From: Deltaproteobacteria bacterium
Lineage (GTDB): Bacteria > Desulfobacterota > Desulfobulbia > Desulfobulbales > JAJRZW01
Reading direction: 5' to 3'
Assembly (NCBI GenBank): GCA_024275015.1
Contig: JAJRZW010000002.1
Span: 1 to 52,110 of the forward strand
DNA: 52,110 nt
Under the pieces are notes generated by a model, which saw nothing but the letters and a program-made list of their open reading frames with translations, searched no databases and was not told the origin of the DNA. Positions 15,457 through 25,174 of this stretch are shown in pieces. Each line of letters opens with the position of its first letter. Positions within the stretch are counted from its first letter, which is position 1. Made by a program: the position numbers and the translations under genes.

Positions 15457-16464
15457 ATGGACGAGGCTATTACAACACTGCGGGATGAGGCCCTCGTGGC
15501 CCTGGATGCATGCGGGGACATCGATGGACTTGAGGCGTTCCGGATTAAATATCTTGGCCGTAACGGCGCGGTAAGCGGCCTGATGCGCAGCCTGCCCGGG
15601 CTTGCTCCCGAGGCCCGGCCCGCCTTTGGCCGTGACGCCAATAAACTCAAGCAGGAGATCGAGGCCGCCTTTACCGCTCGCAGGGAGAATCTTGCCGTCA
15701 ATGCCGCCGCCGACCGGGGCGGGGTGGATATCACCATCCCGGGGCGTTGTCTGCCTGGAGGACATAGCCACCCGGTATCCCAGGTATCGCTTGAGATCTG
15801 CGACACCTTTGCCGCCATGGGCTTTGATATTGCCGAAGGCCCTGACGTCGAGACCGACTTTTATAACTTCGAGGCCCTGAATATCCCCAGTCATCATCCG
15901 GCCAGGGATATGCACGACACCTTCTATGTCTCCGATTCCACCCTCCTCCGGACCCACACCTCGCCGATGCAGATCCGGGCCATGGAGGCCCGCAGGCCTC
16001 CCCTGCGAATGATCGCCCCCGGCAAGGTCTATCGCTGCGATTCCGATGTTACCCATACCCCCATGTTTCACCAGGTCGAGGGTTTCCTTGTTGATGAAGA
16101 TGTCAGTTTCGCCGATCTCAAAGGGGTGTTGTCGCTCTTTATCGCCCGCGTTTTTTCCGTTGATACCGCCATCAGGTTCCGCCCCAGTTATTTCCCCTTT
16201 ACCGAACCCAGCGCCGAGGTGGATATCGCCTGCGTTATCTGTGGCGGCAAGGGCTGCCGGGTATGTAAACATACAGGCTGGATCGAAATTTTAGGCGCTG
16301 GAATGATCGACCCCGAGGTCTTCAGGAGCGTTGGCTACGATCCCGAAGAGGTGAGTGGGTTCGCCTTTGGGATCGGGGCCGAGCGGATCGCGATGCTCAA
16401 GTACGGCATTGATGATATCCGCCTCTTCTATGAAAACGACCATCGCTTTCTTTCACAGTTTTAG
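15457..16464 (+). CDS. pheS: Phenylalanine-tRNA ligase alpha subunit
   Basis: A 335-residue class II synthetase subunit. The N-terminal coiled coil runs from 1 to about 90. The catalytic core contains [24 protein letters not shown] (motif 2 region), and [20 protein letters not shown] (motif 3). It forms the alpha2-beta2 enzyme with PheT, 15 bp downstream. The start context is weak, but no better Met precedes it. Confidence 0.96.
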   Translation: MDEAITTLRDEALVALDACGDIDGLEAFRIKYLGRNGAVSGLMRSLPGLAPEARPAFGRDANKLKQEIEAAFTARRENLAVNAAADRGGVDITIPGRCLPGGHSHPVSQVSLEICDTFAAMGFDIAEGPDVETDFYNFEALNIPSHHPARDMHDTFYVSDSTLLRTHTSPMQIRAMEARRPPLRMIAPGKVYRCDSDVTHTPMFHQVEGFLVDEDVSFADLKGVLSLFIARVFSVDTAIRFRPSYFPFTEPSAEVDIACVICGGKGCRVCKHTGWIEILGAGMIDPEVFRSVGYDPEEVSGFAFGIGAERIAMLKYGIDDIRLFYENDHRFLSQF

Positions 16465-16479
16465 GCCGGGAAATAATCA

Positions 16480-18879
16480 ATGAAATTTACTCTGAGCTGG
16501 TTACAGGATTACGTTGACATCAGTTTGTCGGCCACCGAACTTGCCGCCGGGTTGACCATGGCCGGTCTTGAGGTTGACAGTGTCGACGAGACCGGTGCGG
16601 ATCTTGATCAGTTGGTCATCGCCCGGGTCGCTGCCGTTGAGGGCCATCCCGACGCCGACCGTCTTCACGTCTGCGAGGTTGACGACGGTGAGGACCGGCG
16701 GCAGATTGTCTGCGGCGCCGCCAACGTTCATGCCGGGATGATTACCGTCCTCGCCCGTCCCGGTGCCGTTCTTCCCGGGGGGCTTAAAATAAAATCCTCG
16801 AAACTGCGCGGGGTAAAGTCAGACGGCATGCTTTGCTCGGCCGCGGAACTTGGTCTTGAGGATGGCTCCGACGGCATTCTCGATCTTGACCGCGACCTTT
16901 CAGTCGGGACTCCGGCGGCCTCGGCCCTGGGGCTTGTCGATACCCTGATCGAGGTAGATCTGACCCCAAATCGTGCCGATTGCGCCAGTGTCATCGGGAT
17001 CGCCCGTGAGGCGGCGGCCCTGACGAATACCTCTCTGCGCTCTCCCGCGGTCAGTGATTTGAGCTTTTCAGGTCAGGCCCCGTTTACGGTCAAGATCGCC
17101 GATTATGATCTATGTCGGCGTTATTGCGCCTGTATCATTCGCGGGGTCAAGGTCGGCCCGTCGCCGTGGTGGCTTAAAAAACGGCTTTTGAGCGTGGGAT
17201 TGCGACCGATAAACAACGTCGTTGACATAACCAATTTTGTTATGCTTGAGTGCGGTCAGCCCATGCACGCCTTTGATTTTAACCGTCTCTCCGGCACTGA
17301 AATCGAGGTAAGGTCGGCCCGTGAAGGCGAGAAGATAAAGACCCTTGACGGCCGGGAACATGATCTCACCCCTGAAACCCTGGTTGTCGCTGATGCCGGG
17401 GGGGCGGTGGCGGTGGCCGGGGTCATGGGCGGTGAGGCGACCCAGGTCGATGCCGCTACCGGTGATATCCTCCTTGAAAGCGCCTGCTTCTCGGCGGTAT
17501 CTGTACGCCGTACCGCCCGCAGGCTTAATCTCGGTACTGATTCATCCTACCGCTTTGAGCGCGGGGTTGATCCCGGCGCCACCGCCCACGCCCTGGCCCG
17601 GGCCGCGGAGCTGGTGGTAAAGATGGGCGCGGGCGAGATAGAAGGGGCGGTGGATGTACAGGGAAAAGCGGCCAAGCCGCTTAAACTCTTATTTCGTCCC
17701 CATCGCTGCAACAAACTCCTCGGGACATCGCTCAGCGGTGAAGAGATCATGGCCATGCTGTCCGCGATTGAACTTGGCTGTCGTCTTATTGACACTGAGA
17801 CCCTGGAGGTGACGGTTCCGACCTTCCGGGTTGATATCGAGCGCGAGATTGATCTGGTTGAAGAGGTCGCCCGCCTGGTTGGTTATGATCATCTGCCTGA
17901 AAGCCTGCCCCGGGTTACCCTGGCCCCGGCCATTGAAAGCCCTGATCGTGTTTTTCGTCTGAAGGCGGCGGCGGCGATGGTTGAGATCGGTTTGAGCGAG
18001 GTCATTAATTACAGCTTCGTCTCATCCAGCCATCGGCGCCTGCTGGGCTATGGTGAATCTCCGGATGAGTTCGTCCGGCTGAAGAATCCCCTGGCCGAAG
18101 AGCAGTCGGTGATGCGGACCACCATACTGCCGGGGCTTATTGAAAATTTGAACCATAACCTCAATCGTCAGGCCCCGGGGCTGATGATATTCGAGGTGGG
18201 CAAGGTCTTTCATCCCCGGGGGGGGCGGGACCGGCAGCCGCGTGAGAATACCCGGATCAGCGCGATTATCGCCGGTCGTCGTAACAGCGGTGCGCCGGTG
18301 ATTCATTTCGGCCGGGAAAAGGTGGATCTTTATGATGTAACCGGTGTGGTTTCAGCCTTTATCTCCCGGATGGGATACCGCATTGATGCCTTTACCGTTG
18401 CCGAAGACCTTCCTTTCGCCTCAGGGACGGTTGCCGTCTCCGTAAACGGCGTCAGAATAGGAGCCTGCGGGGAATTAAGCCCCGGGGTGACACGGGAGTT
18501 CGGGGTAAAACAGGCGGCATGGTTTATAGATCTTGACCTTGACATGCTTATGGGAATAAAAAGAGAGGATAAAATATTTTTTCCTCTGCCGAAGTTCCCG
18601 GCGGTCTATCGCGACATAGCCATTGTCCTCTCCGAGGCGGTGCCGGTGGCGGAGTTGATGGCAAGTCTTGAAAAAGGCGGCGGCAATCTCCTCGAGAGTG
18701 CGGAATTGTTTGACGTCTATAAGGGGGATAAGGTCGAGGCCGGAACGAAGAGCGTTGCGGTCCGGCTGGTATTCAGAAGCGCCGGATCAACCCTGAAGGA
18801 CAAACAGATCAATAAGGCCATGAATAAAATTCTGGCCGAAATCGCCCGTGATCTTGGCGGTAAACTTAGAGAGAGTTGA
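16480..18879 (+). CDS. pheT: Phenylalanine-tRNA ligase beta subunit
   Basis: A 799-residue protein of full bacterial length. An N-terminal tRNA-binding EMAP-like domain covers about residues 39-150 (CGAANVHAGM, KLRGVKSDGMLCS). The B3/B4 editing region includes PINNVVDITNFVMLECGQPMH. B5 and a C-terminal ferredoxin-like anticodon-binding domain follow (PKFPAVYRDIAIVL at about 700). It holds the editing site for Tyr-tRNA-Phe. The stop lies directly before ihfA. Confidence 0.96.
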   Translation: MKFTLSWLQDYVDISLSATELAAGLTMAGLEVDSVDETGADLDQLVIARVAAVEGHPDADRLHVCEVDDGEDRRQIVCGAANVHAGMITVLARPGAVLPGGLKIKSSKLRGVKSDGMLCSAAELGLEDGSDGILDLDRDLSVGTPAASALGLVDTLIEVDLTPNRADCASVIGIAREAAALTNTSLRSPAVSDLSFSGQAPFTVKIADYDLCRRYCACIIRGVKVGPSPWWLKKRLLSVGLRPINNVVDITNFVMLECGQPMHAFDFNRLSGTEIEVRSAREGEKIKTLDGREHDLTPETLVVADAGGAVAVAGVMGGEATQVDAATGDILLESACFSAVSVRRTARRLNLGTDSSYRFERGVDPGATAHALARAAELVVKMGAGEIEGAVDVQGKAAKPLKLLFRPHRCNKLLGTSLSGEEIMAMLSAIELGCRLIDTETLEVTVPTFRVDIEREIDLVEEVARLVGYDHLPESLPRVTLAPAIESPDRVFRLKAAAAMVEIGLSEVINYSFVSSSHRRLLGYGESPDEFVRLKNPLAEEQSVMRTTILPGLIENLNHNLNRQAPGLMIFEVGKVFHPRGGRDRQPRENTRISAIIAGRRNSGAPVIHFGREKVDLYDVTGVVSAFISRMGYRIDAFTVAEDLPFASGTVAVSVNGVRIGACGELSPGVTREFGVKQAAWFIDLDLDMLMGIKREDKIFFPLPKFPAVYRDIAIVLSEAVPVAELMASLEKGGGNLLESAELFDVYKGDKVEAGTKSVAVRLVFRSAGSTLKDKQINKAMNKILAEIARDLGGKLRES

Positions 18880-18885
18880 TTGAAC

Positions 18886-19176
18886 ATGGCGAAACCAAAT
18901 CTTACCCGTAAAGACCTGGCCCAGGCGGTTCATGAGAAAATCGGTCTGCCGAAACAGAATTCAGCCGAGATCGTTGACGCCGTTTTTGCCCATCTGAAAG
19001 ATTCTCTGGTGGCGCGTGAGCCCGTTAAGCTGGTACAGTTCGGTACTTTCAATGTTCGGGAAAAATCGGCGCGTCAGGGGCGTAACCCCCGTACCGGCGA
19101 GACCATGGAGATCTGCAAGAGACATATGGTCAGCTTTAAACCCAGTAAAGGTTTGCGTGACCAGATAAATTCCTGA
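18886..19176 (+). CDS. ihfA: Integration host factor alpha subunit
   Basis: A 96-residue HU/IHF-fold protein: [21 protein letters not shown], then the dimer core, then [23 protein letters not shown] with the DNA-intercalating Asn-Pro, and a GLRDQINS tail. IHF alpha is favoured over HU because of the location immediately after pheT, which is conserved. The ATG at 18886 is chosen; a TTG at 18880 would add two residues. The gap to the pheT stop is 6 bp. Confidence 0.92.
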   Translation: MAKPNLTRKDLAQAVHEKIGLPKQNSAEIVDAVFAHLKDSLVAREPVKLVQFGTFNVREKSARQGRNPRTGETMEICKRHMVSFKPSKGLRDQINS

Positions 19177-19195
19177 TACCGCCCCGGAGGGCTGG

Positions 19196-19549
19196 ATGAA
19201 TCATTCCGGCGCAGGCCGTCGCGTTATTCCTGACAAAAAGTATTTTCGTATCGGCGAGGTTGCCGACCTGGTTGGAGAAGAACCGCATGTCCTGCGTTAT
19301 TGGGAGACCGAGTTCCCGATGATTCGTCCTGATCGCGGTATCTCAAAGCAGCGTCTCTATCGCCGTTGCGATGTCGAGTTGATCGTCAGGATCAGGGACC
19401 TTCTTCATGACCACGGCTATACCATCGCCGGGGCGAGAAAGTTGATCGAATCCGGTGCCGGGGTCGACGTTGACCGGGTTGGAACCGGCGGCATTCTGGC
19501 CCGGGTAAGGGAAGAACTTGAGGCGATAAGAAAAAAGTTACAGGAATAG
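19196..19549 (+). CDS. MerR-family transcriptional regulator
   Basis: A 117-residue protein with a winged-helix MerR DNA-binding domain: [20 protein letters not shown], then WETEF, and [19 protein letters not shown] short C-terminal helix ([16 protein letters not shown]) would dimerise it. There is no Cys metal site, so it is not a metal-sensing type. The position after ihfA is conserved in proteobacteria, but its target is unknown. Confidence 0.88.
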   Translation: MNHSGAGRRVIPDKKYFRIGEVADLVGEEPHVLRYWETEFPMIRPDRGISKQRLYRRCDVELIVRIRDLLHDHGYTIAGARKLIESGAGVDVDRVGTGGILARVREELEAIRKKLQE

Positions 19550-19623
19550 GCGGCGGTCGTGTCACCTGCCTTGACAGCGGTGGTCGCAGGTGATAGATTC
19601 CGCCTCTTCAATATTAAAAATGT

Positions 19624-19700
19624 CGGGACGTAGCGCAGCCTGGTAGCGCACCTGAATGGGGTTCAGGGGGCCGGAGGTTCGAATCCTCTCGTCCCGACCA
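19624..19700 (+). tRNA. tRNA-Pro (GGG)
   Basis: The acceptor CGGGACG pairs with CGTCCCG; discriminator A and an encoded CCA follow. The D-arm is GCGCAGCCTGGTAGCGC. The anticodon stem CCTGA/TCAGG encloses ATGGGGT, so the anticodon is GGG. The T-arm is GGAGGTTCGAATCCTC. Confidence 0.93.
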
Positions 19701-19717
19701 TTTTTTTCGCATGAAAG

Positions 19718-19758
19718 AAAAGCAGCAATTCGTCCATGGGCCGGGTTGCTGCTTTTTT
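19718..19758 (+). terminator. Rho-independent terminator after tRNA-Pro
   Basis: AAAAGCAGCAA (19718-19728) pairs with TTGCTGCTTTTTT (19746-19758), ending in a T run. Confidence 0.7.
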
Positions 19759-19775
19759 GCCTGAAGTCATGCTTT

Positions 19776-21359
19776 TCAGCGGACCTCGATGTCGAGGTCG
19801 CGCAGGTGTTCCTTTACCGCCGGGATCGGAATCTCGCGGCGGTGGAAGACTCCGGCGGCCAGGGCCGCGTCGGTCCCGGTGGCCTTGAAGACCTCGCTGA
19901 AATGCTCGACTTTGCCGGCACCGCTTGAGGCGATTACCGGGATACTGACTGCGTTCTTGACCAGGTTGATCAGTTCGAGATCAAAGCCGGAATTGGTTCC
20001 GTCGCGGTCAATACAGTTCAGCAGGATTTCACCGGCTCCGAGTTTCTCGCACCCGCGTGCCAGTTGCACCGCATCAATGTCGCTGCCTTCCCGGCCGCCG
20101 CGGAGGGTGCATTGGTACCAGCAGTATTTTTCCCCGTTTGGTCCCGGCACGGCGGTTTCCATTACCGTGTGATCGGTGTCGCCCGGGTCTTCCACATACA
20201 CCCGCCTGGGGTCGATGGATACCACCACTGCCTGGTTGCCGTATACCCTGGATATCTCTTCGATGGAACTTTTGCCGGTGGCGCGGCCGGTCTTGAGGAG
20301 ATCCGCCACCGCCGTCACCGCGTCACTGCCGATGGAGACCTTGTCGGCGCCTGAGCGGAAGTATTCCCCGGCCACGTCGAGGGCGGAGTAGCGCCGATCT
20401 TCCGCATCGGTAAACTCGCGGATGCCGCCGCCTATGGTCAGGGGGACGAATATCTGTTCCGAGCTCCGGCGAAGGACCTCGATCATCGGCTGGTCTTTCA
20501 AGGGGAAGGCGCGGAAGGCGGTGATGTTGAGGAAGGTAATCTCGTCGGCACCTTCGTCGTAATAACGTTTTGCCAGTTCCACCGGTTTACCGAGGTTTCT
20601 GACCTCGCCTTTTTCCCGGACATCGTATTGGTCGCCCTTGGTCACCACCAGGTCGCCGGAATCGTTACTGCGGACGTCGAGACAGGCGATTATTCTTTTA
20701 CCCAGCCGGGTGCGGCAATCATCATCGCTTAATCTGACTGCGGTTGAAATCCTGGCGCGGGAGAGGAAATTCCTGAGGATATCCTGTCCCGCCCGTCCTG
20801 ATTTTTCCGGGTGAAACTGGGTGGCGCAGACATTGCCCTTCTGCACCGAACTGATGAACTCCCCGTCATAGCTGGTGGTGGTCAGGACGCTGTCACGGTT
20901 TGTCGGGGTCGTCCGGGCGGCGAACGAGTGGACAAAGTATAATTTTTCGCCGGCGTAGGCGTTGAAGAGAGCGGATTTTTTTTTGACGCAGACGCCGTTC
21001 CAGCCGATGTGGGGTACGGAAAGGCGGGAGTCGTTAAATCTTTCCACCCGTCCGGGGATGATCGCGAGGCCCGGGGTGCCCGGGCACTCGTCGCTTGCCT
21101 CGAAAAGGGTCTGGAGGCCGAGACAGATGCCCAGGAAGGGCCGGTCTTCGAGGAGGTATCTTCTGAGCGGCCCGAAGAACCCCTTTTCCTTCAGGGTATT
21201 GACGGCGTTGCCGAAGCTGCCGACCCCGGGGAAAACCAGGATATCGGCAGTGGTGATGTCTTCGGGGACCTTGACGTCCATGACTTCAAATCCGGTGGCG
21301 CGGATGGCGTTCCTGACGCTTCTGACATTGCCGGCACCGTAGTCTAGAAGGGTAATCAT
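19776..21359 (-). CDS. hisHF: Imidazole glycerol phosphate synthase, fused HisH-HisF (eukaryote-like HIS7 type)
   Basis: A 527-residue fusion. The glutaminase half (1-200) has the triad C79 in GICLGLQTLF, H183 and E185 in QFHPEKSG. The cyclase half (221-527) has catalytic D228 in IIACLDV and D451 in NCIDRDG. It makes IGP and AICAR from PRFAR and glutamine in histidine synthesis. Most bacteria encode the two halves separately. The cyclase half carries insertions such as KGDQYDVREKGEVRNLGKPV and the segment EKYCWYQCTLRGGR, which I recall from yeast and plant HIS7. No other his genes are nearby. Both halves look intact. Confidence 0.93.
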   Translation of the reverse strand: MITLLDYGAGNVRSVRNAIRATGFEVMDVKVPEDITTADILVFPGVGSFGNAVNTLKEKGFFGPLRRYLLEDRPFLGICLGLQTLFEASDECPGTPGLAIIPGRVERFNDSRLSVPHIGWNGVCVKKKSALFNAYAGEKLYFVHSFAARTTPTNRDSVLTTTSYDGEFISSVQKGNVCATQFHPEKSGRAGQDILRNFLSRARISTAVRLSDDDCRTRLGKRIIACLDVRSNDSGDLVVTKGDQYDVREKGEVRNLGKPVELAKRYYDEGADEITFLNITAFRAFPLKDQPMIEVLRRSSEQIFVPLTIGGGIREFTDAEDRRYSALDVAGEYFRSGADKVSIGSDAVTAVADLLKTGRATGKSSIEEISRVYGNQAVVVSIDPRRVYVEDPGDTDHTVMETAVPGPNGEKYCWYQCTLRGGREGSDIDAVQLARGCEKLGAGEILLNCIDRDGTNSGFDLELINLVKNAVSIPVIASSGAGKVEHFSEVFKATGTDAALAAGVFHRREIPIPAVKEHLRDLDIEVR

Positions 21360-21374
21360 TGGGTCTCCTTAAAT

Positions 21375-21482
21375 TGATGAAATCGTAATAAGTATCTCGA
21401 ACAGAAGCGGGTTCACATAATTTCAGCAAGCTATAGGCGCAATTGCCGTTGGCCCGCAATTTATTGCTGCGAGGCCAACAAA
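21375..21482 (+). repeat. Dispersed repeat family C, copy 2
   Basis: It matches the copies at 14275 and 49144: ATCGTAATAAGTATCTCGAA, GAAGCGGGTTCA, GGCGCAATTGCCGTTGGC, GCGAGGCCAACA. Confidence 0.75.
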
Positions 21483-21538
21483 ATTGAAAAGAATCTGAAT
21501 TTAGACAAAATCCGGGTAAAAAACAAGACGCCCAGGGG

Positions 21539-21563
21539 TTTACGGTTTACGGTTTACGGTTTA
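21539..21563 (+). repeat. Short tandem repeat of GTTTACG units
   Basis: Three and a half TTTACGG units in tandem, the same heptamer that builds the inverted repeat beside tadA at 6806 and 6938. Confidence 0.6.
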
Positions 21564-21592
21564 GGCTTGGCTGATGGTGATGACAGTCCGTT

Positions 21593-21735
21593 GAAAAACG
21601 GACTGTACGCGGCGCATGGACGCGCCGTCGATTTTGCCGGGTTGAAAACCCTGGTGAAATCGAGAGGTTGGCCGTAACTTGTTTTGGTCAACCGGAGTTG
21701 AGAAAGCCATGGACGGCTTTTTCAACGGTCTGATA
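21593..21735 (+). repeat. Dispersed repeat family B, copy
   Basis: Near-full copy of the 14683 element, with ACAGTCCGTTGAAAAACGG at the left end and the ATGGACGGCTTTTTCAACGG block at the right. Confidence 0.85.
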
Positions 21736-21800
21736 AGGGTATCTTGAAAAATGAGGATTCTCGCCCGAGGCCAGGAGATGAGTCAAATTTAAAAGCGCAG

Positions 21801-21933
21801 TCCTGGCATGGCGGGATGGATTAAGAAATCCCGCATGTTTGAGGGCATAGCCCGAGTTAGGGATTTCAGCAGCCCGCCGCCCGGGACCCGGAAATCGCCG
21901 TTTTCAGCCGTAGCGGGGACTTGTTACGAGACT
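21801..21933 (+). repeat. Dispersed repeat family D, copy 1
   Basis: Shared blocks: AATCCCGCATGTTTGAGGGC, AGCCCGAGTTAGGG, AGCCCGCCGCCCGGG, and GCGGGGACTTGTTACGAGAC. Copies lie at 32382, 44156 and, shortened, 49248. The stretch 21360-21954 contains only repeats. Confidence 0.75.
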
Positions 21934-21954
21934 GTCAGTACTTAGCCATCATAA

Positions 21955-22773
21955 ATGAATCGTCAACCCTTTAACCGTGAAGCGAAAATGATAGGTGTCT
22001 TTGATTCAGGCGTGGGGGGGATGACCGTGGCCCGGGCCCTTGAGGCGGCAATGCCGGATCGGGGGATAGTCTATTTCGGCGACCTTGCCCGGACCCCGTA
22101 CGGCTCAAAAAGCGCCGAGACCATCATTCGTTATTCCCTTGAAAACAGTCGTTTCCTCCTTGACCAGGGGGCGCGGATGCTGGTGATCGCCTGCAACTCC
22201 GCCTCAAGTGTCGCCGCCGCCGCGGTGCGGGCCGAGTTTGACGTGCCGGTGTTCGAGGTCATCGAACCGGCGGTGGCCCGGGCGGTCGCGGTTGCAGGGA
22301 ATGGCCGCATCGGGGTCATCGGGACTAGGGCCACGGTGGCGAGCGGGGTCTATGAAAAAAAAATCAGGGCCGCGGCCCCGGGGGCAAAGGTCTTTTCCGT
22401 CCCCTGTCCGCTGCTGGTGCCGCTGGTTGAAGAGGGCTGGCTTTCCCGCCGCGAGACCAGGATGATTCTCCGGCGATATTTAGCCCCCCTGAAGCGGAAA
22501 CAGGTCGACGCCATTGTCCTCGGCTGCACCCATTATCCCCTCCTTGCCGATGAGATCAGGGCCCGGGCGGGGAAGAGGGTGACGGTGATTGATTCATCCC
22601 TTGAAGTGGCGGCGGTGGTTGCCGCTTACCTTCGTGATCATCCCGGTTTTGCCGCTACCATTGGCGGCCGACCCGGTCGCTACCATGTCTCGGACACCAC
22701 TCCGGCCGCGGCTCAGATCGCGAAGATGATCTTCGGCCGTGAGATAAACCTTGAAAAGGTAAGAACGCCATGA
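21955..22773 (+). CDS. murI: Glutamate racemase
   Basis: A 272-residue cofactor-free racemase. Conserved motifs: VFDSGVGGMTVAR with D18, YFGDLARTPYG, the catalytic ACNSAS with C80, and the second catalytic Cys in LGCTHYPLL. It supplies D-glutamate for peptidoglycan. The start could be the ATG at 21988 (M12), where many homologues begin; neither site has a clear ribosome binding sequence. It overlaps lolA by 4 nt (ATGA). Confidence 0.95.
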   Translation: MNRQPFNREAKMIGVFDSGVGGMTVARALEAAMPDRGIVYFGDLARTPYGSKSAETIIRYSLENSRFLLDQGARMLVIACNSASSVAAAAVRAEFDVPVFEVIEPAVARAVAVAGNGRIGVIGTRATVASGVYEKKIRAAAPGAKVFSVPCPLLVPLVEEGWLSRRETRMILRRYLAPLKRKQVDAIVLGCTHYPLLADEIRARAGKRVTVIDSSLEVAAVVAAYLRDHPGFAATIGGRPGRYHVSDTTPAAAQIAKMIFGREINLEKVRTP

Positions 22774-23417
22774 AATACCGGATGATTTTTCTTGTTTCCA
22801 TCCTTCTCGCGACGGCATCGTCCGCCGCCGCTGCCGCTCCTTCTCCGGCGGAGATCGCGGTGCGTTTACAGCAGGTCTATGACGCCACCCATACCTTAAG
22901 CGCCGTCTTTACCCAGAAGACCAGTCTCAAGGGCAGCTCCCGCAGTCGCGAGGGTCGCGGTCGTCTGCTCCTGGCAAGGCCGGGGCGGATCCGCTGGGAC
23001 TATGAAACCCCGGATGAACAGGTAATTATCTGCGACGGAAGCGAAATCAGGATGTACTTTGCCGCTTCGAAACAGTTGATCGCGAGCGACGCCGGCCGGT
23101 ACCTTGCCAACGACATCACCACCTCCTTTTTCATGGGCAGGGGGCGGATAAAGGATGACTTCAATATCAGCGCCAATCCCGTCGAGGACTCCCGTTTCCC
23201 TTATTGTCTGCGGCTGGTGCCGAAAAAACCGCACCCGCAGGTAAGCCGGATCGACGTCTGGCTTGATTCTTCCTATTATATCCGCCGCCTGGTCCTGCTT
23301 GATAACTTCGGTTCGGTTACCGAGATCGAATTGGCCGATATCCGCACCAATTTCAAGGTTGCCGCCGACGCCTTTGCCTTTATCCCCCCGGAAGGGACCG
23401 AGATTATCAGGCAGTGA
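22770..23417 (+). CDS. lolA: Outer membrane lipoprotein carrier protein LolA
   Basis: A 215-residue periplasmic protein. A signal peptide (MKYRMIFLVSILLATASSAA...) should be cut near residue 22. The LolA fold follows: VFTQKTSLKGSSRSREGRGR, RPGRIRWDYETPDEQVIICD, and a later IDVWLD strand. It ferries lipoproteins from LolCDE to the outer membrane, which confirms a Gram-negative envelope. It is coupled by overlaps to murI upstream and the radical SAM gene downstream. Confidence 0.9.
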   Translation: MKYRMIFLVSILLATASSAAAAAPSPAEIAVRLQQVYDATHTLSAVFTQKTSLKGSSRSREGRGRLLLARPGRIRWDYETPDEQVIICDGSEIRMYFAASKQLIASDAGRYLANDITTSFFMGRGRIKDDFNISANPVEDSRFPYCLRLVPKKPHPQVSRIDVWLDSSYYIRRLVLLDNFGSVTEIELADIRTNFKVAADAFAFIPPEGTEIIRQ

Positions 23418-25174
23418 AGGTGAACGCCGCCGCAGGCCGGGAGATCGCCCTGGTTGCAATGCCCTGGGCCCTGTTCAATCGTCCCTCGATTCAGCTTGGC
23501 GCGTTAAAGGCCTTTATCGTCCGGGAGGGTGGGGCCGGGGTCGTTTGTCTGCACCCATACCTGGAGATCGCGGCGGCGCTGGGGGTTGAGGCCTACCGAA
23601 CCATAAGTCTTGACGGTTGGAGCGGCGAGGCCCTTTACGCTCCCCTGGTCCTGCCGGAGCGGACAGACGCGGCCCGGCGTTTTTACGGGGGAAGATTGCC
23701 GTCCGGGCCGGATTTCGACCGGACCCGGGCCGTGGTCGCGGCCCGGCTGGAACATTTTGTCAACGCGGTCGCCTGGGAGCGTTTCTCCCTGGTTGGTTTT
23801 TCCGTTTGTTTTTTTCAGCTCCTGCCAACCCTGGCGGCGGCACGGATGATCCGGGAACGGGCTCCGGGGACAAGGATCGTCCTTGGCGGCTCCCTCTTTT
23901 CTCCGGCCACGGCCGCGGCCCTGCGGCGGAATTTTCCCGTGATCGATCAGGTGATCTGCGGCGAGGGTGAGGCGGCCCTGCTCTCTCTTTGCCGTGGTGA
24001 AGACCGTGGTGTTCCGGGGGTGGGGCAATTGCCGATCGCGTCGCTGCCGCGGCCTGATTTTGATGACTATTTCCGGCAGTTGAGCACCTGTTTTTCCGGG
24101 GCGGCCTTTGTCCCCGAGATTCCGCTTGAGTTTTCCCGCGGCTGCTGGTGGAACCGCTGTCGTTTCTGCAACCTGAACCTGCAATGGCAAGGATACCGGC
24201 GTTTTACCGCCGTCGAGGTCTTTCGCCGGGTTATGGCCGAGTCGGCGCGGGGTTGCCTTGATTTTACCTTTACCGACAACGTTTTGCCCAAAGACGAGGC
24301 CGGTCGTTTTTTTGACCTGACGGCGGAATCGGGGCGGGATTTTTCCTTTTTCGCCGAGATCCGCGCCGGGCAGCGGGGTGAGCTTGGCCGCTACCGCCGC
24401 GGGGGATTGCGTGAGATTCAGGTGGGGATCGAGGCCTTTTCCGATTCGCTTTTGAAAAAAATGGCTAAAGGTACGAGCGTTCTCGCCAATCTCGCGGTAA
24501 TGAAGAAGGCGAAACAATGCGGGGTAAGGCTGTCGGGCAACCTGATCTGCGAGTTCCCCGGTTCAACCGCGGCCGAGGTGAAAGAGACCCTGGCGGTCAT
24601 TGAGCTTGCCCGGCCCTATGACCCCCTTGACCCGGCCGGGTTTTTTTTGGGCGACGGCTCTCCCCTTGCCGCCGACCCCGCAGCCTGCGGCATTACCGCG
24701 GTTATACCCCATCCCGCCTATGTCGCCCTTCTGGGCCGCGGACTTGCCCGGGATCTGGCCTTGCCGGTGCGGGGGTATCGCGGTGACATCGGGCGGCAGA
24801 AAAAGATGTGGAAACCGGTGCGGGCCGCGATTGCGGCCTGGCGGAAGACATGTCAACGTCGGGGTCGGCGTGGCTGCGCCCTGAGTCTGCGTGACGGCGG
24901 CGGTTTTATTATTGTCCGCCGTGAGCTTGATAACGGCGAGGTCATGATTCATCGACTCAGGGGCCTGTCGCGGGAGATTTATCTTGCCGGGGATGAGCTG
25001 TGCGGGATAGAAAAACTGCTTGCGTCCCGGCCGGAGTTGACGGCGGAAAGATTGCGGCCCTTTTTAAAGGAAATGGAAGAAAAAAAACTGCTCTGTTCCC
25101 GCGGGGGGGAATTCCTCTCGCTGGCAGTGCGGCCGTCCAAGTCGACGGTGGATCAAGGCGGAGGCCTGAAATGA
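23414..25174 (+). CDS. B12-binding-type radical SAM protein, RiPP-maturation-like
   Basis: A 586-residue protein starting with GTG in a GTGA overlap with lolA. Residues 10-200 resemble a cobalamin-binding Rossmann domain (LVGFSVCFFQLLPTLAAARM, IVLGGSLFS, CGEGEAALL). The radical SAM motif is C244, C249, C252 in RGCWWNRCRFCNL, a CX4CX2C spacing rather than CX3CX2C. The GCWW signature recalls the RiPP-maturation radical SAM C-methyltransferase group, which uses longer loops here. No precursor peptide is visible nearby. A winged-helix-like C-terminus (about 500-580) ends in a Lys-rich tail. The substrate is unknown. It is coupled to the cobD-like gene by ATGA. Confidence 0.75.
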   Translation: MKVNAAAGREIALVAMPWALFNRPSIQLGALKAFIVREGGAGVVCLHPYLEIAAALGVEAYRTISLDGWSGEALYAPLVLPERTDAARRFYGGRLPSGPDFDRTRAVVAARLEHFVNAVAWERFSLVGFSVCFFQLLPTLAAARMIRERAPGTRIVLGGSLFSPATAAALRRNFPVIDQVICGEGEAALLSLCRGEDRGVPGVGQLPIASLPRPDFDDYFRQLSTCFSGAAFVPEIPLEFSRGCWWNRCRFCNLNLQWQGYRRFTAVEVFRRVMAESARGCLDFTFTDNVLPKDEAGRFFDLTAESGRDFSFFAEIRAGQRGELGRYRRGGLREIQVGIEAFSDSLLKKMAKGTSVLANLAVMKKAKQCGVRLSGNLICEFPGSTAAEVKETLAVIELARPYDPLDPAGFFLGDGSPLAADPAACGITAVIPHPAYVALLGRGLARDLALPVRGYRGDIGRQKKMWKPVRAAIAAWRKTCQRRGRRGCALSLRDGGGFIIVRRELDNGEVMIHRLRGLSREIYLAGDELCGIEKLLASRPELTAERLRPFLKEMEEKKLLCSRGGEFLSLAVRPSKSTVDQGGGLK

